Assembly (NCBI GenBank): GCA_038148755.1 | Contig: JAYQWA010000011.1 | Location: 8,635 to 72,634, forward strand | DNA: 64,000 bases | Origin: UBA5109 sp038148755 | Lineage (GTDB): Bacteria; Pseudomonadota; Gammaproteobacteria; Pseudomonadales; Pseudohongiellaceae | Direction: 5' to 3' | Made by a program: the position numbers and the translations under genes | Shown: positions 61,586 through 64,000 of the stretch, piece by piece | Position numbering within the stretch: the stretch's first letter is position 1 | Layout of the letters: every line of letters starts with the position of its first letter | The notes under the pieces: model-generated | What the model saw: only the letters and a program-made list of their open reading frames with translations | What the model was told of the DNA's origin: nothing | The model's database searches: none

Positions 61586-63253
61586 ATGTCAGAAACTCCC
61601 AGCAATTTTATCCATCAGATTATTCGTGAAGATCAGAAGAGTAATAAACACGGTGGTATAGTCCACACACGTTTTCCTCCTGAGCCTAATGGTTATTTAC
61701 ATATTGGTCATGCCAAATCCATTTGTCTGAATTTCACAACGGCACAGGCTTTTGCTGGACTTTGCAATTTGCGTTTTGATGATACTAATCCTGAAAAAGA
61801 AAACCTCGAGTTTATTGATTCCATTAAAAGCAGTATTCGCTGGCTGGGCTTTGATTGGCAGGATCGCGAATATTACGCCTCATCCTATTTTGACCGGCTT
61901 TATGAACTGGCTGTCAAACTGATTGAAGAAGGCAAAGCCTATGTTTGCAGTCTGAATCCTGAACAGGCCAGGGAATATCGTGGCACTTTGACTGAGCCTG
62001 GCAAAAACAGCCCCGACCGTGATCGTTCCGAGGCAGACAATATAGACTTGTTTGCGCGCATGAAGGCTGGTGAATTTGCTGATGGTGAGTACAGTCTGCG
62101 CGCAAAAATTGATATGGCATCGCCGAATATGAATATGCGCGATCCGGTTTTATATCGCATCCGTCATCAGCATCATCACCAGACCGGAGATAAGTGGTGT
62201 ATCTATCCGATGTATGACTATACACATTGCATCTCTGATGCCCTGGAAGGTATTACACATTCACTTTGCACACTGGAGTTTGAGGATCACCGTCCATTGT
62301 ACGACTGGGTGTTGGATCAGCTGGATTTACCCGCGCACCCACAGCAAATTGAGTTCGCCAAGCTTAATCTTAATTACACGGTTTTAGGTAAACGAAAATT
62401 AAAACAAATGGTGGATGAAGGGCTGGTCACTGACTGGCATGATCCGCGCATGCCAACTCTTGAAGGAATGCGACGACGTGGTTATACCCCGGCGTCTATT
62501 CGGAATTTTTGTGAAAGTATAGGCGTCACTCGAACCAATAGCGTGGTCGATATTGCCATGCTGGAACACGCCTTGCGTGAAGACCTGGATCTGACGTCAC
62601 CTCGCGCCATGGTGGTGCTAAGGCCGCTGAAAATAGTGATTGAGGATTACCCTGAAGATAAGCAAGAAAGTTTAACACTCAGTCGTCATCCTAAAGATGA
62701 AAGCATGGGTGTGAGAGAAATTCCATTCATGCGTGAGCTGTATATAGACCGCAATGATTTTGAAGAAACGCCGCCACTGGGTTTTAAGCGTCTGATTGCC
62801 GGTGGAGAAGTGCGTTTACGCGGGGCCTATGTCATCAAGTGTGAAAAGGTAATCAAGGATGCTGAAGGCAATATTATTGAATTGCGATGTTCACATGATG
62901 CTGCAACCCTCGGTGCAAAACCGGAAGGTCGCAAGGTAAAAGGTGTAATTCACTGGGTGCCTGTACAGGAAGCAATTTCAGCAGAAGTTCGACTTTATGA
63001 CCGGTTTTTCCTGGATGAGTATCCTGATTCAGCTGAAAAAGATTATCGTGATTTTATTAATCCGGATTCCCTCCAGGTTTTGCAGGGTTGCATGCTTGAA
63101 CCCAGCTTAAAAGACGTACAGGCCGAAGCACGTTTTCAGTTTGAGCGTGAAGGTTATTTCGTTGCCGACAGGGAAGATCATAAAGCAGATAAGCCGGTAT
63201 TTAATCTGACCATTGGTTTGCGTGACACCTGGGGCAAAGCCCAAAACAAGTAA
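61586..63253 (+). CDS. glnS: Glutaminyl-tRNA synthetase
   Basis: 555 aa. PEPNGYLHIGHAKS holds the HIGH signature; the KMSKS-equivalent is VLGKRKL (E. coli has MSKRKL). The arm between, FDDTNPEKENLEF, is typical of GlnRS. The anticodon-binding beta-barrels follow (VHWVP-like IHWVPVQEAI). Separate GlnRS is normal for Gammaproteobacteria. Confidence 0.97.
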   Translation: MSETPSNFIHQIIREDQKSNKHGGIVHTRFPPEPNGYLHIGHAKSICLNFTTAQAFAGLCNLRFDDTNPEKENLEFIDSIKSSIRWLGFDWQDREYYASSYFDRLYELAVKLIEEGKAYVCSLNPEQAREYRGTLTEPGKNSPDRDRSEADNIDLFARMKAGEFADGEYSLRAKIDMASPNMNMRDPVLYRIRHQHHHQTGDKWCIYPMYDYTHCISDALEGITHSLCTLEFEDHRPLYDWVLDQLDLPAHPQQIEFAKLNLNYTVLGKRKLKQMVDEGLVTDWHDPRMPTLEGMRRRGYTPASIRNFCESIGVTRTNSVVDIAMLEHALREDLDLTSPRAMVVLRPLKIVIEDYPEDKQESLTLSRHPKDESMGVREIPFMRELYIDRNDFEETPPLGFKRLIAGGEVRLRGAYVIKCEKVIKDAEGNIIELRCSHDAATLGAKPEGRKVKGVIHWVPVQEAISAEVRLYDRFFLDEYPDSAEKDYRDFINPDSLQVLQGCMLEPSLKDVQAEARFQFEREGYFVADREDHKADKPVFNLTIGLRDTWGKAQNK

Positions 63254-63269
63254 GACGGAAATTCAAGCC

Positions 63270-64000
63270 TTGTTGAAAATATACAATACACTGACCCATC
63301 AGAAAGAAGAATTTCAGCCGATAGAGCCCGGCAAAATTCGCATGTATGTTTGCGGTCTGACAACTTATGATTATTCTCATATTGGTCATGCCCGCATGCT
63401 GGTCGCATTTGATGTGATTGTGCGTTATCTAAGAGCCAGTGGTTTTGATGTGACTTACGTCAGAAATATTACTGACGTTGATGACAAAATTATCCAGCGT
63501 GCCAATGAAAACAAAGAACCTTTTAATGAACTGACAGAGCGCTTTATTGCCTGCATGCATGAAGATGAAAAAGCGCTGAATGTTACACCGCCCGATATCG
63601 AACCGCGTGCTACGGCACACATCAAAGAGATTATTAGCATCATCGAAAAACTGATTGGCAAAGATTTTGCTTATGTTGCGGATAATGGTGATGTGTATTA
63701 TGCCGTCAACAAATTTCAGGCTTACGGCAAACTTTCCCGGAAAAACCCTGAAGAGCTGCTGGCTGGAGCACGTATTGATGTGGAAGCCAGCAAACATGAT
63801 CCGAGAGATTTTACACTGTGGAAACAGGCTAAAGCGGGTGAACCCGGCTGGGATTCTCCCTGGGGTTATGGACGTCCTGGCTGGCATATAGAATGCTCCG
63901 CGATGTCATCTTGTTGTCTGGGGGAGACCTTTGATATTCATGGTGGCGGTAGTGACCTGATGTTTCCGCATCATGAAAATGAGATTGCGCAGTCAGAAGC
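63270..64000 (+). CDS. cysS: Cysteinyl-tRNA synthetase, N-terminal part, cut by the window edge
   Basis: About 243 codons. From TTG 63270 it reads MLKIYNTLTHQKEEF, the usual CysRS start, 16 bases after glnS; no ATG fits. Zinc ligand in YVCGLTTYDYSHIGHARML (HIGH motif), the KPP-free RNITDVDDKIIQRA, WKQAK.GEPGWDSPWGYGRPGWHIECSAM and the HHENEIAQ metal site are present. The C-terminus lies beyond base 64000. Confidence 0.95.
   Translation, partial: MLKIYNTLTHQKEEFQPIEPGKIRMYVCGLTTYDYSHIGHARMLVAFDVIVRYLRASGFDVTYVRNITDVDDKIIQRANENKEPFNELTERFIACMHEDEKALNVTPPDIEPRATAHIKEIISIIEKLIGKDFAYVADNGDVYYAVNKFQAYGKLSRKNPEELLAGARIDVEASKHDPRDFTLWKQAKAGEPGWDSPWGYGRPGWHIECSAMSSCCLGETFDIHGGGSDLMFPHHENEIAQSE

Noticed and set aside
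1..64000. CRISPR array, prophage, transposase or integron
   Set aside because: No regularly spaced repeats, no transposase or integrase ORF and no terminal inverted repeats flanking gene groups were seen.

Overview
The window is a 64 kb piece of a gammaproteobacterial chromosome with dense, mostly housekeeping gene content. The order of its blocks (lepA-lepB-rnc-era-recO; cysM-rlmD-mazG; ffs-dnaX-ybaB-recR; rnd-ycgL-ycgN; nudJ-mnmA-hflD-purB; prfB-lysS; yeaC-DUF2797-pepN; lpxH-ppiB-glnS-cysS) resembles Pseudomonas-like and marine oligotrophic Gammaproteobacteria. An Hsb-like regulator pair, a DUF6152 protein, an MmgE/PrpD-MatC pair and a lysine/alanine-rich histone-like protein fit a marine or environmental relative, but the genus cannot be fixed from the sequence alone. 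No prophage, insertion sequence, CRISPR array or integron was seen.

Layout. 1-4143: end of lepA, then signal peptidase, RNase III, Era and RecO. 4224-8111: cysM, rlmD, mazG, adk; relA, usually between rlmD and mazG, is missing. 8112-12412: AT-rich gap, histone-H1-like protein, tsaB, uppP and an AmpG-like permease. 12516-21759: a 50-residue membrane peptide, 4.5S RNA, dnaX with an A10 slippery site, ybaB, recR, rnd, ycgL, ycgN, a small membrane protein and hrpA. 21749-24547: PilZ protein, a response-regulator/PP2C phosphatase with its STAS partner, and a TerB-like protein. 24558-32578: the minus-strand purB-roxA-dusA and nudJ-mnmA-hflD groups, split by an inserted vapBC pair and an MFS transporter. 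32656-37287: moaCDE, prfB (programmed frameshift), lysS, ung. 37300-39527: DUF6152 protein, queD, a remnant of a nucleotide-cyclase tail, tRNA-Val and tRNA-Asp.

39606-45207 is the most distinctive accessory region. It encodes a three-subunit molybdenum hydroxylase of the xanthine dehydrogenase family, whose [2Fe-2S] subunit carries a twin-arginine signal and a lipobox. The last gene of that operon encodes a 48-residue single-span membrane protein. A divergent transcript encodes a four-helix cytochrome b and an unrecognised 146-residue protein. Together they suggest a periplasmic, membrane-attached hydroxylase feeding electrons to the quinone pool through cytochrome b; moaCDE lies nearby for the cofactor. 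Substrate unknown.

45246-64000: a nucleotide-sugar dehydrogenase broken by one base in a T7 tract, nadK, a rhomboid protease, yeaC, DUF2797, pepN, acnB, MmgE/PrpD with a MatC-like carrier, a 2-hydroxyacid dehydrogenase, a DUF1289 protein, pirin, lpxH, ppiB, glnS and the start of cysS. All calls are from reading the sequence; no database search was run.
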